Source: Streptococcus oricebi | GTDB lineage: Bacteria > Bacillota > Bacilli > Lactobacillales > Streptococcaceae | Reading direction: 5' to 3' | Assembly: GCF_017883985.1 (NCBI RefSeq) | Contig: NZ_PRDG01000002.1 | Location: 1 to 64,000, forward strand | DNA: 64,000 nucleotides | Part shown: piece after piece, positions 17,299 through 25,731 of the stretch | Layout of the letters: each line of letters begins with the position of its first letter | Position numbering within the stretch: the stretch's first letter is position 1 | Made by a program: the position numbers and the translations under genes | The notes under the pieces: generated by a model | What the model was told of the DNA's origin: nothing | What the model saw: the letters and a program-made list of their open reading frames with translations, nothing else | Database searches by the model: none

Positions 17299-17688
17299 AT
17301 GACGAAACCAGTTATATCACTTGAAAGATACAAGATAGATAAATTACTCTATTTTCATAATCTTACTGAAGAAGAATTGAGTGTAGACTCTAATTTTGAA
17401 ATAAATTTTCAAGCAGGAACGACAAAAGATGAAAAAAATGGTAAAGTGACTCTTAAAACAAAAATTATTGATAAAGATAATTCCAGAAAAATAGAGGCTG
17501 AAATTTCAGGTTATTTTAGTGTCAATGATGTAGAGGATGTTGAAAAGTATCTAGTTATCAATGGAACTGCGATAATATTTCCATATTTACGGAGTGCAGT
17601 GTCTATGATTTCTGCTCTTGATAGTGCTGAGGCGATTGTTATCCCAACTGTTAATGTGTTAGATTTAATAAAAAACAATAATTCCTAA
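17299..17688 (+). CDS. SecB-like chaperone of the TAC-like cassette
   Basis: The 129-residue protein reads as a SecB fold: beta strands FEINFQAGTT, KVTLKTKIID and KIEAEISGYFSV, then helix-strand elements IIFPYLRSAVSMIS and a C-terminal VIPTVNVLDLI, which mirror the LFPYARE...PPVNF region of SecB. Gram-positive bacteria lack a general SecB, and solitary SecB-like genes there usually belong to toxin-antitoxin-chaperone operons. It follows the small acidic gene by 5 bp and is A+T-rich like it. A short A-rich gap and the left half of a terminator follow before the IS element. Confidence 0.65.
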   Translation: MTKPVISLERYKIDKLLYFHNLTEEELSVDSNFEINFQAGTTKDEKNGKVTLKTKIIDKDNSRKIEAEISGYFSVNDVEDVEKYLVINGTAIIFPYLRSAVSMISALDSAEAIVIPTVNVLDLIKNNNS

Positions 17689-17693
17689 AACAT

Positions 17694-17708
17694 AAAAAAA
17701 CAGATTGA
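17694..17708 (+). terminator. Left half of a terminator split by the IS element
   Basis: AAAAAAACAGAT (17694-17705) would pair with ATCTGTTTTTTT (19249-19260) across a short TGAAT-type loop. The IS element sits exactly in that loop, flanked by TGA on both sides (17706-17708, 19244-19246). The uninterrupted hairpin would have been a terminator for the cassette and, on the other strand, for nrdF. Confidence 0.7.
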
Positions 17709-17738
17709 TGTACTGACCCCAAAAAGTTAGACAAATAA

Positions 17739-18578
17739 TTATTGTATGGATTTAGTTCTGTATTCTACAGGGCTAAGTCCTTTTAATTTTTCTTTGATCC
17801 GTTTGTTATTGTAGTAGTCAATATACTCCTCAATAGCCTTTTCCAATTCATCTAGTGTCTGATAAGACTTCTCATAGCCATAGAACATCTCAGACTTGAG
17901 AATGCCAAAGAAAGACTCCATCATGCCGTTATCTAAGCTATTGCCCTTCCTAGACATAGACGGCACCATGCCATGCATTTCTAGAAAGTAGTGATAGCTC
18001 TGGTGCTGGTATTGCCAACCTTGGTCACTATGTAGAATAGTTCCTTTGTAAGTCTCAGCAGGGAAGGCTTTCTCAAGCATATCATGTAATTGCTCTAGAT
18101 TAGGAGATTGAGAAATATTGTAGGCAATAATCTCGCTGTTGAATCCATCTAAAACAGGTGATAGGTAGAGTTTCTTATCACTAGTTGGGATAGCGAATTC
18201 CGTCACATCTGTATAACACTTCTCATAAGGTTTGGAACCCTCAAACTGGCGCTGAATCAAGTTGTCTGCTTTCTTACCGACATCACCCTTGTAGGAGTTA
18301 TACTTGCGAGGTCGACGCATCACAGCTTTCAAACCAAGCTCTCTCATGAGGCGCTGGACTTTCTTGTGATTGACATGGACTCCTTGATTTTTTAACTCTA
18401 GATAAATGCGCCGATAGCCATAGTTGCCTCTATGCTCTTGATAGATGGCTCTTATTTCAGTTTTGAGTTCCTTGTCTTGTTTCCCTTTTTCCAGCTGTTT
18501 TAGCTGATAGTAGTAAGTTGAGCGCGCTAGTTTTGCCGTCTCCAGAAGAAAGTCTAGTCGGAATCCTCCTGTAACCAT
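17739..18578 (-). CDS. IS3-family transposase OrfB (DDE integrase core)
   Basis: OrfB (279 residues as read from its internal ATG) contains an N-terminal HTH_21 part (HRGNYGYRRIYLEL) and the rve integrase core with the catalytic triad in YTDVTEF, HSDQGWQYQ and NGMMESFFGILKSE. It ends with the usual YNNKRIKEKLKGLSPVEYR. In intact elements it is made as an OrfAB fusion by -1 frameshifting at the orfA end; here orfA is interrupted upstream, so fusion is unlikely. Confidence 0.93.
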   Translation of the reverse strand: MVTGGFRLDFLLETAKLARSTYYYQLKQLEKGKQDKELKTEIRAIYQEHRGNYGYRRIYLELKNQGVHVNHKKVQRLMRELGLKAVMRRPRKYNSYKGDVGKKADNLIQRQFEGSKPYEKCYTDVTEFAIPTSDKKLYLSPVLDGFNSEIIAYNISQSPNLEQLHDMLEKAFPAETYKGTILHSDQGWQYQHQSYHYFLEMHGMVPSMSRKGNSLDNGMMESFFGILKSEMFYGYEKSYQTLDELEKAIEEYIDYYNNKRIKEKLKGLSPVEYRTKSIQ

Positions 18579-18646
18579 CTCTCTAACTGTCGCTGCCTTT
18601 CTCGCTGTTCGGCTTCGTCCTTTAAGCGAAGCTCTCTCAACTTTTT

Positions 18647-18750
18647 GGCGATAGTCGTTGCAATTTTAATCGCTTACGAATATCCCTGCAAAGCTTGTCC
18701 AAGAGTGAAGACTGAAAGGATGAAACGATTGGCAACAAGCTACTGCTAGG
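18647..18750 (+). other. About 104-bp foreign insertion inside IS orfA, containing a SigX-box match
   Basis: On the minus strand the orfA frame should pass from EVAYL straight to KKLRELRLKDEAEQR, as in IS150-group proteins, but about 104 bp intervene. On the plus strand the insert holds TACGAATA (18675-18682), then AAAGG and an ATG (18721) opening nine codons to TAG. Its ends show weak inverted similarity (GGCGATAGTCGTTGC against the reverse of GCAACAAGCTACTGC). Origin unknown: a tiny MITE-like element or a captured promoter piece are both possible. Confidence 0.5.
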
Positions 18751-19193
18751 TAGGCGACCTCCGTTCTAAGGCGCTCATTTTCGTACTGAAGGCGTTCCAG
18801 TTCGGTCATCTCTTCCCAGGTTTTCTTTGGCTTCCGTCCCATTTTTGGTGGCCTTCCCTTTTGTTTCTCAACAATAGTATACCCGTTTTTCTTGTATTGT
18901 GCCAGCCAATTGGAGAGCGTCCCACGATTTGGGAGAGCATAATCTATGGAAACCTCTAGCTGAGACCGACCTTTAAGTAAGACATCGTCCATGATTTGTT
19001 TCTTCAATTCAGGAGGATAATACTTCTTTTTTCCTTTACGAACACTTTCTAGTCCATGCTTATCCATTAGCCGGACCATATATTGAAGATTAGACACATG
19101 GACTTCGTATTTTTGACCGAGTCTTGACCAGGACCAGCCAGCTAATTTTAGCTGATAGATTTCAATTTTATCATCATAGCTTAATTTCATCAA
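18666..19193 (-). pseudogene. IS3-family OrfA, interrupted
   Basis: The N-terminal 148 or so residues are a normal IS150-type OrfA with two HTH domains ([19 protein letters not shown] and [19 protein letters not shown]) and the start of the leucine-zipper region ([18 protein letters not shown]). After that the frame enters the foreign insert and ends with about 27 unrelated residues at 18666. The true C-terminal part (KKLRELRLKDEAEQR and on) is still readable at about 18554-18646 in another frame. Confidence 0.75.
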
Positions 19194-19292
19194 AAAACAC
19201 CCCTTCTGTTAGATTTTCTGTCTAACTTTTGGGGTGCGGTTCATGAATATCTGTTTTTTTATTATGGCTTCAAGCCAGTTTTTCTCGGAGAG

Positions 19293-19324
19293 GAAAATAA
19301 GAAAACCACCAACTTAGCTGGTGG
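19293..19324 (-). terminator. Terminator of nrdF
   Basis: On the minus strand CCACCAGCTAAGTTGGTGG is followed by TTTTCTTATTTT, 26 bp after the nrdF stop codon. Confidence 0.85.
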
Positions 19325-19349
19325 CTATCAGGCTTATAGCTTCCATTCA

Positions 19350-20309
19350 TTATAATCCCATCAGATAATCATCGTCCTGCATGGCCTCAACTTCACCGAG
19401 CAGGTAACCATTTCCGACTTGAGAGAAGAAGTCGTGGTTGCTGGTCCCGGTCGAGATACCATTCATAACAATAGGGTTGACATCGTCAGCTGTATCTGGA
19501 AAGAGTGGGTCTTGTCCCAAATTCATCAAGGCCTTATTGGCATTGTAGCGCAGGAAGGTCTTGACTTCTTCAGTCCAGCCGATGGGGTCATAGAGGGTCT
19601 CGGTATAGCCCTCTTCGTTCTCATAGAGTTGGTAGAGAAGGTCATACATCCATTCGCGGAAGTTGGCTTGTTCTTCTTCGGATAATTCGTTAAAGGCTAG
19701 CTGGAACTTATAGCCGATATAGGTTCCATGGACCGATTCATCACGGATAATCAGTTTGATAATTTCAGCGACATTGGCCAATTTATTATTACCCAGATAG
19801 TAGAGAGGGGTAAAGAAACCTGAGTAGAAGAGGAAGGTTTCTAGAAAGACGCTAGCTACCTTTTTTTCTAAAGCATTTCCATTTAGATAAATCTCGTTGA
19901 TGATTTCAGCCTTCTTTTGTAGGTAAGGATTGGTATTGGTCCATTCAAAAATTTCATCAATTTCAGCCTTGGTATTGAGGGTTGAAAAGATAGAAGAGTA
20001 GGATTTGGCATGGACAGACTCCATAAATTGGATATTGTTAAAGACGGCCTCTTCGTGGGCGGTCCGAACGTCCTTACGCAGGGCATCTACCCCGGACTCA
20101 GATTGCAGGGTATCAAGAAGGGTCAAGCCACCAAAGACCTTGCCGACCAAGTCCTTTTCCTTGTGGGACAGCTTTCTCCAGTCATCCAAGTCATTGGAGA
20201 GGGGGATCCGAGTATCTAACCAAAATTGTTCGGTCAGCTTTTCCCAGGTTGATTTATCGATAATATCTTCGATAGCATTCCAGTTTATGGCTTTATAGTA
20301 AGTTTTCAT
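19350..20309 (-). CDS. nrdF: Ribonucleotide reductase class Ib, small subunit
   Basis: NrdF houses the metal-tyrosyl radical used by NrdE to make deoxyribonucleotides. The start is set at MKTYYKAINWN (ATG at 20309), seven bases after AAGGA, rather than an upstream ATG; this gives 319 residues. The dimetal ligands appear in QSESGVDAL, FMESVHAKSY and IIRDESVHGTYIG, and the C-terminal tail EAMQDDDYLMGL is the part that binds NrdE. It follows nrdE by 150 bp on the minus strand. Confidence 0.95.
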   Translation of the reverse strand: MKTYYKAINWNAIEDIIDKSTWEKLTEQFWLDTRIPLSNDLDDWRKLSHKEKDLVGKVFGGLTLLDTLQSESGVDALRKDVRTAHEEAVFNNIQFMESVHAKSYSSIFSTLNTKAEIDEIFEWTNTNPYLQKKAEIINEIYLNGNALEKKVASVFLETFLFYSGFFTPLYYLGNNKLANVAEIIKLIIRDESVHGTYIGYKFQLAFNELSEEEQANFREWMYDLLYQLYENEEGYTETLYDPIGWTEEVKTFLRYNANKALMNLGQDPLFPDTADDVNPIVMNGISTGTSNHDFFSQVGNGYLLGEVEAMQDDDYLMGL

Positions 20310-20459
20310 AGTGGTTCCTTTTTGCATAATCTAATAGTTCTTAGCGCAGTAGTTATCTGGCTTCTCCCCAGGCTTTTTCAAGCTGGTTACAAGCCTAGTC
20401 AAGCTTGCGAGGCTAGGCTGATAAAGTAAAAATCTCTGATTTTTGCTTGCTTCCACACC

Positions 20460-22619
20460 CTAAATCACACAGCTTTCACATTGGTTGGCACCAACCTCAT
20501 CGCCATTATCTGTAAAGGTCCGGACATAGTAGATAGACTTGATACCCTTGTTAAAGGCATAGTTACGCAGGATAGAAAGATCGCGTGTGGTTTGTTTGCT
20601 TTCATTTTTCCACTCATAGATACCTTGTGGAATGTCACTGCGCATAAAGAGGGTAAGTGAAAGTCCTTGATCGACATGCTCGGTCGCTGCGGCATAAACA
20701 TCAATCACCTTGCGCATATCCATATCGTAGGCGCTAGTATAGTAAGGAATGGTCTCGGTTGACAGTCCAGCAGCCGGATAGTAGATTTTTCCGATTTTCT
20801 TTTCCTGACGTTCTTCAATCCTTTGGGTAATGGGGTGGATAGAAGCAGAAACATCATTGATGTAGCTGATAGAGCCATTTGGTGCTACAGCCAAGCGGTT
20901 TTGGTGGTAGAGACCATCCGCCATGACCTTGTCGCGAAGAGCTGCCCAATCGCTAGCTGTCGGGATGAAAATTCCTGCAAATAATTCTTTGACGCGGTCT
21001 AATTTTGGTAGATACTTGTCTGTTAGGTATTTATCAAAGTAGGTCCCATTAGCATAGTCTGACTTTTCAAAATTATGGAAGGTTACACCACGCTCGCGAG
21101 CGATATTGTTTGACTCAACCAAGGTCCAGTAATTCATCAGCATAAAGTAAATGCTGGTAAATTCCACAGCCTCGGCAGATCCATAATCAATCAACTGTTG
21201 GGCCAGATAGCTGTGGAGCCCCATGGCCCCTAGACCAAAGGTATGGGCTAGGCTATTACCATGATCGATAGTTGGAACAGCTGTGATATGGGAGCTATCA
21301 GTGACAAAGGTCAGAGCCCGGGTCATAGTCCGAATAGACTTACCAAAGTCTGGTGAAGTCATCATGTTGACCACGTTTGTAGAGCCCAGGTTACATGATA
21401 CATCTGTACCCATTTTCAGGAATTCTTGGGCGTCATTGAGTAGGCTAGGTTCTTGTACTTGAAGGATTTCTGAGCAGAGATTGCTCATGATAATCTTACC
21501 GTCAATCGGATTGGAACGATTGGCCGTATCGATATTGACAACATAAGGATAGCCGGATTCCTGCTGCAACTTAGAAATTTCAGTCTCTAAATCACGAGCC
21601 CGAATCTTGGTCTTGGTAATCTTAGGATTGGCCACCAACTCATCGTATTTTTCGGTGATGTCGATATAGGCAAAAGGCACTCCGTACTCACGCTCAATGG
21701 AGTAAGGACTAAAGAGGTACATGTCCTCATTTTTACGAGCCAATTCGTAGAACTTATCAGGAATAACAACCCCTAGAGAGAGGGTCTTGACCCGCACCTT
21801 TTCATCAGCATTTTCCTTCTTAGTTGAAAGGAAGGAGATAATATCTGGATGAAAGACATTGAGGTAAACAACTCCCGCCCCTTGGCGTTGTCCTAGTTGG
21901 TTAGAGTAGGAGAAGCTGTCCTCAAAGAGCTTCATGACAGGAACGACACCAGAGGCCGCCCCTTCATAACCCTTGATTGGTGCTCCAGCCTCCCGCAGAT
22001 TGGAGAGGGAGATTCCCACTCCACCCCCAATACGAGATAGTTGAAGGGCTGAGTTGATGGAGCGTCCAATAGCATTCATATCGTCTGTCACCTGAATGAG
22101 GAAACAAGATACTAGCTCCCCTCGACGGCTACGTCCAGCATTCAAGAAACTTGGGGTAGCTGGTTGGTAGCGTTGGTGAATGATTTCATTGGCAATGTCT
22201 TTGGCGATAGCCTCATCTCCATTTGCAAAGTAGAGGGCGTTAAAGAGGACCCGATCCTCCATGCTTTCAAGATAGTATTCCCCATCATTGGTCTTGAGGG
22301 CATATTGATTATAAAACTTGTAGGCAGCCATGAAAGACTTGAAATGAAAATCCTGGTCATGGATAAAGGCCGACAATTCTTCAATATATTCAGGACGATA
22401 AAGTTTAATGAAAGCTTCTTCCAAGTAATTTTCTTCAATTAGGTAGTTAATCTTTTCAGTAATAGAAGCAAAAGACTTGGTATTAGGCTGGACATTTTCC
22501 TTAAAGAAAGCATCCAAGGCTTCCTTGTCCTTGTGAAGCATAATTTGCCCATTGATGGGACGGTTGATTTCATTATTTAGACGGAAGTAAGTAACATCCC
22601 CTAATTGTTTAAGACTCAT
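20460..22619 (-). CDS. nrdE: Ribonucleotide reductase class Ib, large subunit
   Basis: The catalytic subunit reduces ribonucleoside diphosphates. It is 719 residues long, lacks the ATP-cone domain as expected for class Ib, and ends in the redox pair CESC (NQCESCVI) that is recharged by NrdH. Other hallmarks: IIMSNLCSEIL with an active-site Cys, SCNLGSTNVVNMM and APNGSISYI. It lies between nrdH (336 bp upstream, with a repeat in the gap) and nrdF. nrdI, the flavodoxin partner, is not in this cluster. Confidence 0.96.
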   Translation of the reverse strand: MSLKQLGDVTYFRLNNEINRPINGQIMLHKDKEALDAFFKENVQPNTKSFASITEKINYLIEENYLEEAFIKLYRPEYIEELSAFIHDQDFHFKSFMAAYKFYNQYALKTNDGEYYLESMEDRVLFNALYFANGDEAIAKDIANEIIHQRYQPATPSFLNAGRSRRGELVSCFLIQVTDDMNAIGRSINSALQLSRIGGGVGISLSNLREAGAPIKGYEGAASGVVPVMKLFEDSFSYSNQLGQRQGAGVVYLNVFHPDIISFLSTKKENADEKVRVKTLSLGVVIPDKFYELARKNEDMYLFSPYSIEREYGVPFAYIDITEKYDELVANPKITKTKIRARDLETEISKLQQESGYPYVVNIDTANRSNPIDGKIIMSNLCSEILQVQEPSLLNDAQEFLKMGTDVSCNLGSTNVVNMMTSPDFGKSIRTMTRALTFVTDSSHITAVPTIDHGNSLAHTFGLGAMGLHSYLAQQLIDYGSAEAVEFTSIYFMLMNYWTLVESNNIARERGVTFHNFEKSDYANGTYFDKYLTDKYLPKLDRVKELFAGIFIPTASDWAALRDKVMADGLYHQNRLAVAPNGSISYINDVSASIHPITQRIEERQEKKIGKIYYPAAGLSTETIPYYTSAYDMDMRKVIDVYAAATEHVDQGLSLTLFMRSDIPQGIYEWKNESKQTTRDLSILRNYAFNKGIKSIYYVRTFTDNGDEVGANQCESCVI

Positions 22620-22735
22620 GATAATTCCTTTACTAAGATATGAGAGCGTGTAAAAAGTGACAGAAAATTAGGAAACTTGACGACGGTTCCATGAACCTAG
22701 GAAAGTTTATCTATTTTCCGAACTTTTAGCTCGAA

Positions 22736-22807
22736 TTCAATTACAAGATACAAAGCCCGTTTTCCGAAGTTGAAGGGCGTGTTCAATTATAAGATACAAA
22801 GCCCGTT
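22736..22807. repeat. Two direct repeats between nrdH and nrdE
   Basis: A 26-bp unit starting TTCAATTACAAGATACAAAG and ending CCCGTT occurs at 22736-22761 and, with one change, at 22782-22807, a period of 46 bp; TTTTCCGAA also recurs in the unit. The remainder of 22620-22955 contains no gene and only weak hairpins. It may be a copy of a dispersed streptococcal intergenic repeat. Confidence 0.75.
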
Positions 22808-22955
22808 GGCAGACTTAATCAGCAGTCAAGCGCTTAGACAAAATCTAGTCTCCCAAAGGTCCTGCTAGGGCAACTGCTTTGTCTGACAACTTGCCAAACA
22901 AAAGAAAGCGCTCCTATTTTAATGATAGAAGCCGTCATCTAATGTTTAAATGAGA

Positions 22956-23174
22956 TTATGAAAGTTGTTTCAATTTACCTGGTTGAAAGCCGGAGAAAGC
23001 ATCGGTTGAAGTTTGAATGACCGGTGCAGAGTTGAAACCGAGATTTTTGACATGCTCGATGTATTCTGGCTGCTCATCTAGATTGATTTCACGATACTCA
23101 ACATGGTTGGTATCTAAAAAGCGTTTAGTCATTTTGCATTGAACGCAATTATCCTTTGAATAAATAGTTACCAT
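22956..23174 (-). CDS. nrdH: Glutaredoxin-like protein NrdH
   Basis: NrdH is a small cytoplasmic thiol carrier that reduces NrdE. The 72-residue protein has the CxxC active site at Cys10-Cys13 (NCVQCKM), the cis-proline loop SAPVIQTS and the NrdH signature FSGFQPGKL near the C-terminus. AGGAG precedes the ATG. It is the first gene of nrdHEF, behind a strong promoter and two NrdR boxes. Confidence 0.95.
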   Translation of the reverse strand: MVTIYSKDNCVQCKMTKRFLDTNHVEYREINLDEQPEYIEHVKNLGFNSAPVIQTSTDAFSGFQPGKLKQLS

Positions 23175-23222
23175 AAGTAAACTCCTCTATATGTTTTATG
23201 TGTTGAAAACTAGTACCCTCTT

Positions 23223-23251
23223 AGTATAAACAAAATGAAATCAGATGTCAA
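23223..23251 (-). promoter_or_regulatory. Promoter of nrdHEF
   Basis: On the minus strand TTGACA (23251-23246), 17 bp, TATACT (23228-23223): nearly consensus, 49 bp upstream of the nrdH start. Confidence 0.85.
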
Positions 23252-23257
23252 TGATTT

Positions 23258-23315
23258 AAACTAAATATTGTAGAAGATTTTGGTGTCAAGTAGGACTTGA
23301 TACTACATATAGTGT
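23258..23315 (-). promoter_or_regulatory. Two NrdR boxes upstream of nrdHEF
   Basis: AAACTAAATATTGTAG (23258-23273) and ATACTACATATAGTGT (23300-23315) both fit the NrdR box acaCwAtATaTwGtgt. Their starts are 42 bp apart, four helical turns, so both face the same side. The first box lies immediately upstream of the -35. NrdR should repress this operon when dATP is plentiful. Confidence 0.8.
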
Positions 23316-23534
23316 TTTGAGCCAACAAAGGAAAAGTCCCTATTTCTCGTCTTTTAGGAGGAAATTCCTTGATAATTCAGACTTTTAAAGAAGGAGAAAA
23401 GAAAAATATTTATCTATCTATCTCCTTTATAGAGGCGGAAAAAATTTCCGAAACCAATATAAAAATGCGAGCCGAAAGAAGCTTTTTAAAGTTCCAATCC
23501 TTTAGAAATATTTTGGAAGGCATACATAAAATTC

Positions 23535-23563
23535 TTGAAAAAGATTTCAAAAGGTGGTATAAT
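23535..23563 (+). promoter_or_regulatory. Promoter of ptsHI
   Basis: TTGAAA (23535-23540), 17 bp, TATAAT (23558-23563) with TGG in front of the -10. The 449-bp interval 23175-23623 otherwise holds the divergent nrdH promoter and NrdR boxes; I see no gene in it. Confidence 0.8.
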
Positions 23564-23623
23564 GCTATGTTGTAAGGGTTATCAAAATAACCCAAAAAGA
23601 AATATTTAAAGGAGAGTCTAACT

Positions 23624-23887
23624 ATGGCTTCTAAAGATTTCCACATTGTGGCAGAAACAGGTATCCACGCTCGTCCAGCAACTTTGCTCGTTCAAACAGC
23701 TAGCAAATTTGCTTCAGATATTACTCTTGAATACAAAGGTAAATCCGTAAACCTTAAGTCAATTATGGGTGTTATGAGCCTCGGTGTTGGTCAAGGTGCA
23801 GACGTAACTATTGCAGCTGAAGGTGCAGATGCAGACGACGCACTTGCAGCAATCTCAGAAACAATGGATAAAGAAGGATTGGCTTAA
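23624..23887 (+). CDS. ptsH: Phosphocarrier protein HPr
   Basis: HPr carries phosphate from enzyme I to all PTS IIA proteins and, when phosphorylated on serine, serves as CcpA corepressor. The 87-residue protein has the catalytic His15 ([10 protein letters not shown]) and the regulatory Ser46 ([12 protein letters not shown]). AAAGGAGAG precedes the ATG. It is followed immediately by ptsI. Codon choice is strongly biased to GCT, GAA and CTT types, as expected for a highly expressed gene. Confidence 0.98.
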   Translation: MASKDFHIVAETGIHARPATLLVQTASKFASDITLEYKGKSVNLKSIMGVMSLGVGQGADVTIAAEGADADDALAAISETMDKEGLA

Positions 23888-23888
23888 T

Positions 23889-25622
23889 ATGACAGAAATG
23901 CTAAAAGGAATTGCAGCATCTGACGGTGTTGCTGTTGCTAAGGCATATCTATTAGTTCAACCGGATTTGTCATTTGAGACTGTTTCAGTCGAAGATACGA
24001 ATGCAGAAGAGGCTCGTTTGGATGTCGCTTTAGAAGCAGCACAGAACGAGCTTTCTGTTATCCGTGAAAAAGCAGTAGATAGCCTCGGTGAAGAAGCAGC
24101 ACAAGTTTTTGATGCTCATTTGATGGTGCTGGCTGATCCAGAAATGATCGGTCAGATTAAGGAAACAATTCGTGCTAAAAAGACCAATGCAGAAGCAGGT
24201 CTAAAAGAAGTAACGGATATGTTTATTACTCTCTTTGAAAATATGGATGACAATCCATACATGCAGGAGCGGGCGGCAGATATTCGTGACGTGACCAAGC
24301 GGGTCTTGTCCCACCTTATCGGTGTTCGCTTGCCAAATCCAGCCATGATTGATGAAGAGTCTGTTGTGATTGCTCATGACCTGACTCCTTCAGATACAGC
24401 CCAATTGGACCGTAACTTTGTTAAGGCCTTTGTCACTAACATTGGTGGTCGGACCAGTCACTCAGCTATTATGGCTCGGACTTTGGAAATTGCGGCTGTT
24501 CTCGGAACCAATAACATTACTGAATTAGTTAAAGATGGCGACTTGCTTGCTGTAAACGGAATTACTGGTGATGTTTTAATCAATCCAAGCCCAGAACAGA
24601 TTGAAGAATTTAAGGCAGCTGGTCAAGCTTATGCCAAGCAAAAAGCTGAGTGGGAATTACTCAAAGACGCTCAAACAGTTACTGCTGATGGCAAGCACTT
24701 TGAATTGGCTGCCAATATCGGTACACCAAAGGACGTTGAAGGGGTAAATGCCAACGGGGCAGAAGCAGTCGGACTTTATCGGACTGAATTTCTCTATATG
24801 GACTCTCAAGACTTCCCGACAGAAGACGAGCAATATGAAGCCTACAAGGCAGTGCTTGAGGGTATGAACGGCAAGCCAGTTGTGGTAAGAACCATGGATA
24901 TTGGTGGAGATAAGGAACTTCCTTACTTCGATCTACCAAAAGAAATGAATCCTTTCCTTGGTTTCCGGGCTCTGCGGATTTCTATCTCTGAAACCGGAGA
25001 TGCTATGTTCCGCACCCAATTACGGGCTCTCCTACGCGCTTCTGTTCATGGTCAACTTCGGATTATGTTCCCAATGGTAGCGCTCTTGACTGAATTCCGC
25101 AAGGCTAAGGCAGTCTATGAAGAAGAAAAGGCTAAATTGTTGGCAGAAGGTGTAGCCGTAGCTGACAATATCCAAGTTGGTATCATGATTGAAATTCCAG
25201 CAGCAGCAATGTTGGCTGACCAATTTGCCAAGGAAGTAGACTTCTTTTCAATCGGTACCAATGACTTGATCCAATACACCATGGCAGCAGACCGGATGAA
25301 CGAGCAGGTGTCTTACCTCTACCAACCTTACAACCCTTCTATCTTGCGCTTGATTAACAATGTCATCAAGGCAGCACATAAGGAAGGTAAGTGGGCAGGT
25401 ATGTGTGGTGAGATGGCTGGAGATCAAACCGCTGTACCACTTCTTGTTGGTATGGGCTTGGATGAATTCTCTATGTCAGCAACCTCTGTTCTTCGGACAC
25501 GTAGCTTGATGAAGAAATTAGATACTAAGAAGATGCAAGAACTGGCAGAACGCGCTCTTACAGAATGTGCTACTATGGAAGAAGTTCTTGAACTCGAAAA
25601 AGAATATCTTGATTTTGATTAA
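23889..25622 (+). CDS. ptsI: PTS enzyme I (phosphoenolpyruvate-protein phosphotransferase)
   Basis: Enzyme I takes phosphate from PEP and passes it to HPr. The start is ATG 23889 ([14 protein letters not shown]), one base after the ptsH stop; a longer frame from 23811 overlaps ptsH and is not used. The 577-residue protein has the HPr-binding N-domain, the active histidine in [13 protein letters not shown] (His191), and the C-terminal PEP-binding barrel with [20 protein letters not shown] and [10 protein letters not shown]. It forms a two-gene operon with ptsH. Confidence 0.98.
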   Translation: MTEMLKGIAASDGVAVAKAYLLVQPDLSFETVSVEDTNAEEARLDVALEAAQNELSVIREKAVDSLGEEAAQVFDAHLMVLADPEMIGQIKETIRAKKTNAEAGLKEVTDMFITLFENMDDNPYMQERAADIRDVTKRVLSHLIGVRLPNPAMIDEESVVIAHDLTPSDTAQLDRNFVKAFVTNIGGRTSHSAIMARTLEIAAVLGTNNITELVKDGDLLAVNGITGDVLINPSPEQIEEFKAAGQAYAKQKAEWELLKDAQTVTADGKHFELAANIGTPKDVEGVNANGAEAVGLYRTEFLYMDSQDFPTEDEQYEAYKAVLEGMNGKPVVVRTMDIGGDKELPYFDLPKEMNPFLGFRALRISISETGDAMFRTQLRALLRASVHGQLRIMFPMVALLTEFRKAKAVYEEEKAKLLAEGVAVADNIQVGIMIEIPAAAMLADQFAKEVDFFSIGTNDLIQYTMAADRMNEQVSYLYQPYNPSILRLINNVIKAAHKEGKWAGMCGEMAGDQTAVPLLVGMGLDEFSMSATSVLRTRSLMKKLDTKKMQELAERALTECATMEEVLELEKEYLDFD

Positions 25623-25635
25623 GATAGATCTTAGG

Positions 25636-25666
25636 AAAAAGAGGCTGGTCATCCGGTCTCTTTTTT
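25636..25666 (+). terminator. Terminator of ptsHI
   Basis: AAAAAGAG (25636-25643) pairs with CTCTTTTTT (25658-25666) around a GC-containing loop, ending in T residues. Confidence 0.75.
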
Positions 25667-25731
25667 ATCTTGCCAAAGCTAGTCCAGAGATGATATAATT
25701 TTGAGAGAAATTTTCCAGTGAAGGAGTAGAG

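Larger units (their letters stand above)
17709..19243 (-). mobile_element. IS3-family (IS150-group) insertion sequence, 1535 bp
   Basis: The ends are imperfect inverted repeats, TGTACTGACCCCAAAAAG at the left and TGAACCGCACCCCAAAAG read inward from the right, both leading into TTAGACA. A 3-bp target duplication TGA flanks it. It encodes an orfA and an orfB on the minus strand, the latter a DDE transposase. A roughly 104-bp foreign stretch interrupts orfA, so the copy is probably not autonomous. Confidence 0.92.

Noticed and set aside
22736..22807. Possible CRISPR array
   Set aside because: Only two repeat units with a 20-bp gap, no cas genes and no further units in the window.
23369..23575. 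68-codon frame upstream of ptsH
   Set aside because: It covers the ptsH promoter and has no ribosome binding site or recognisable motif.
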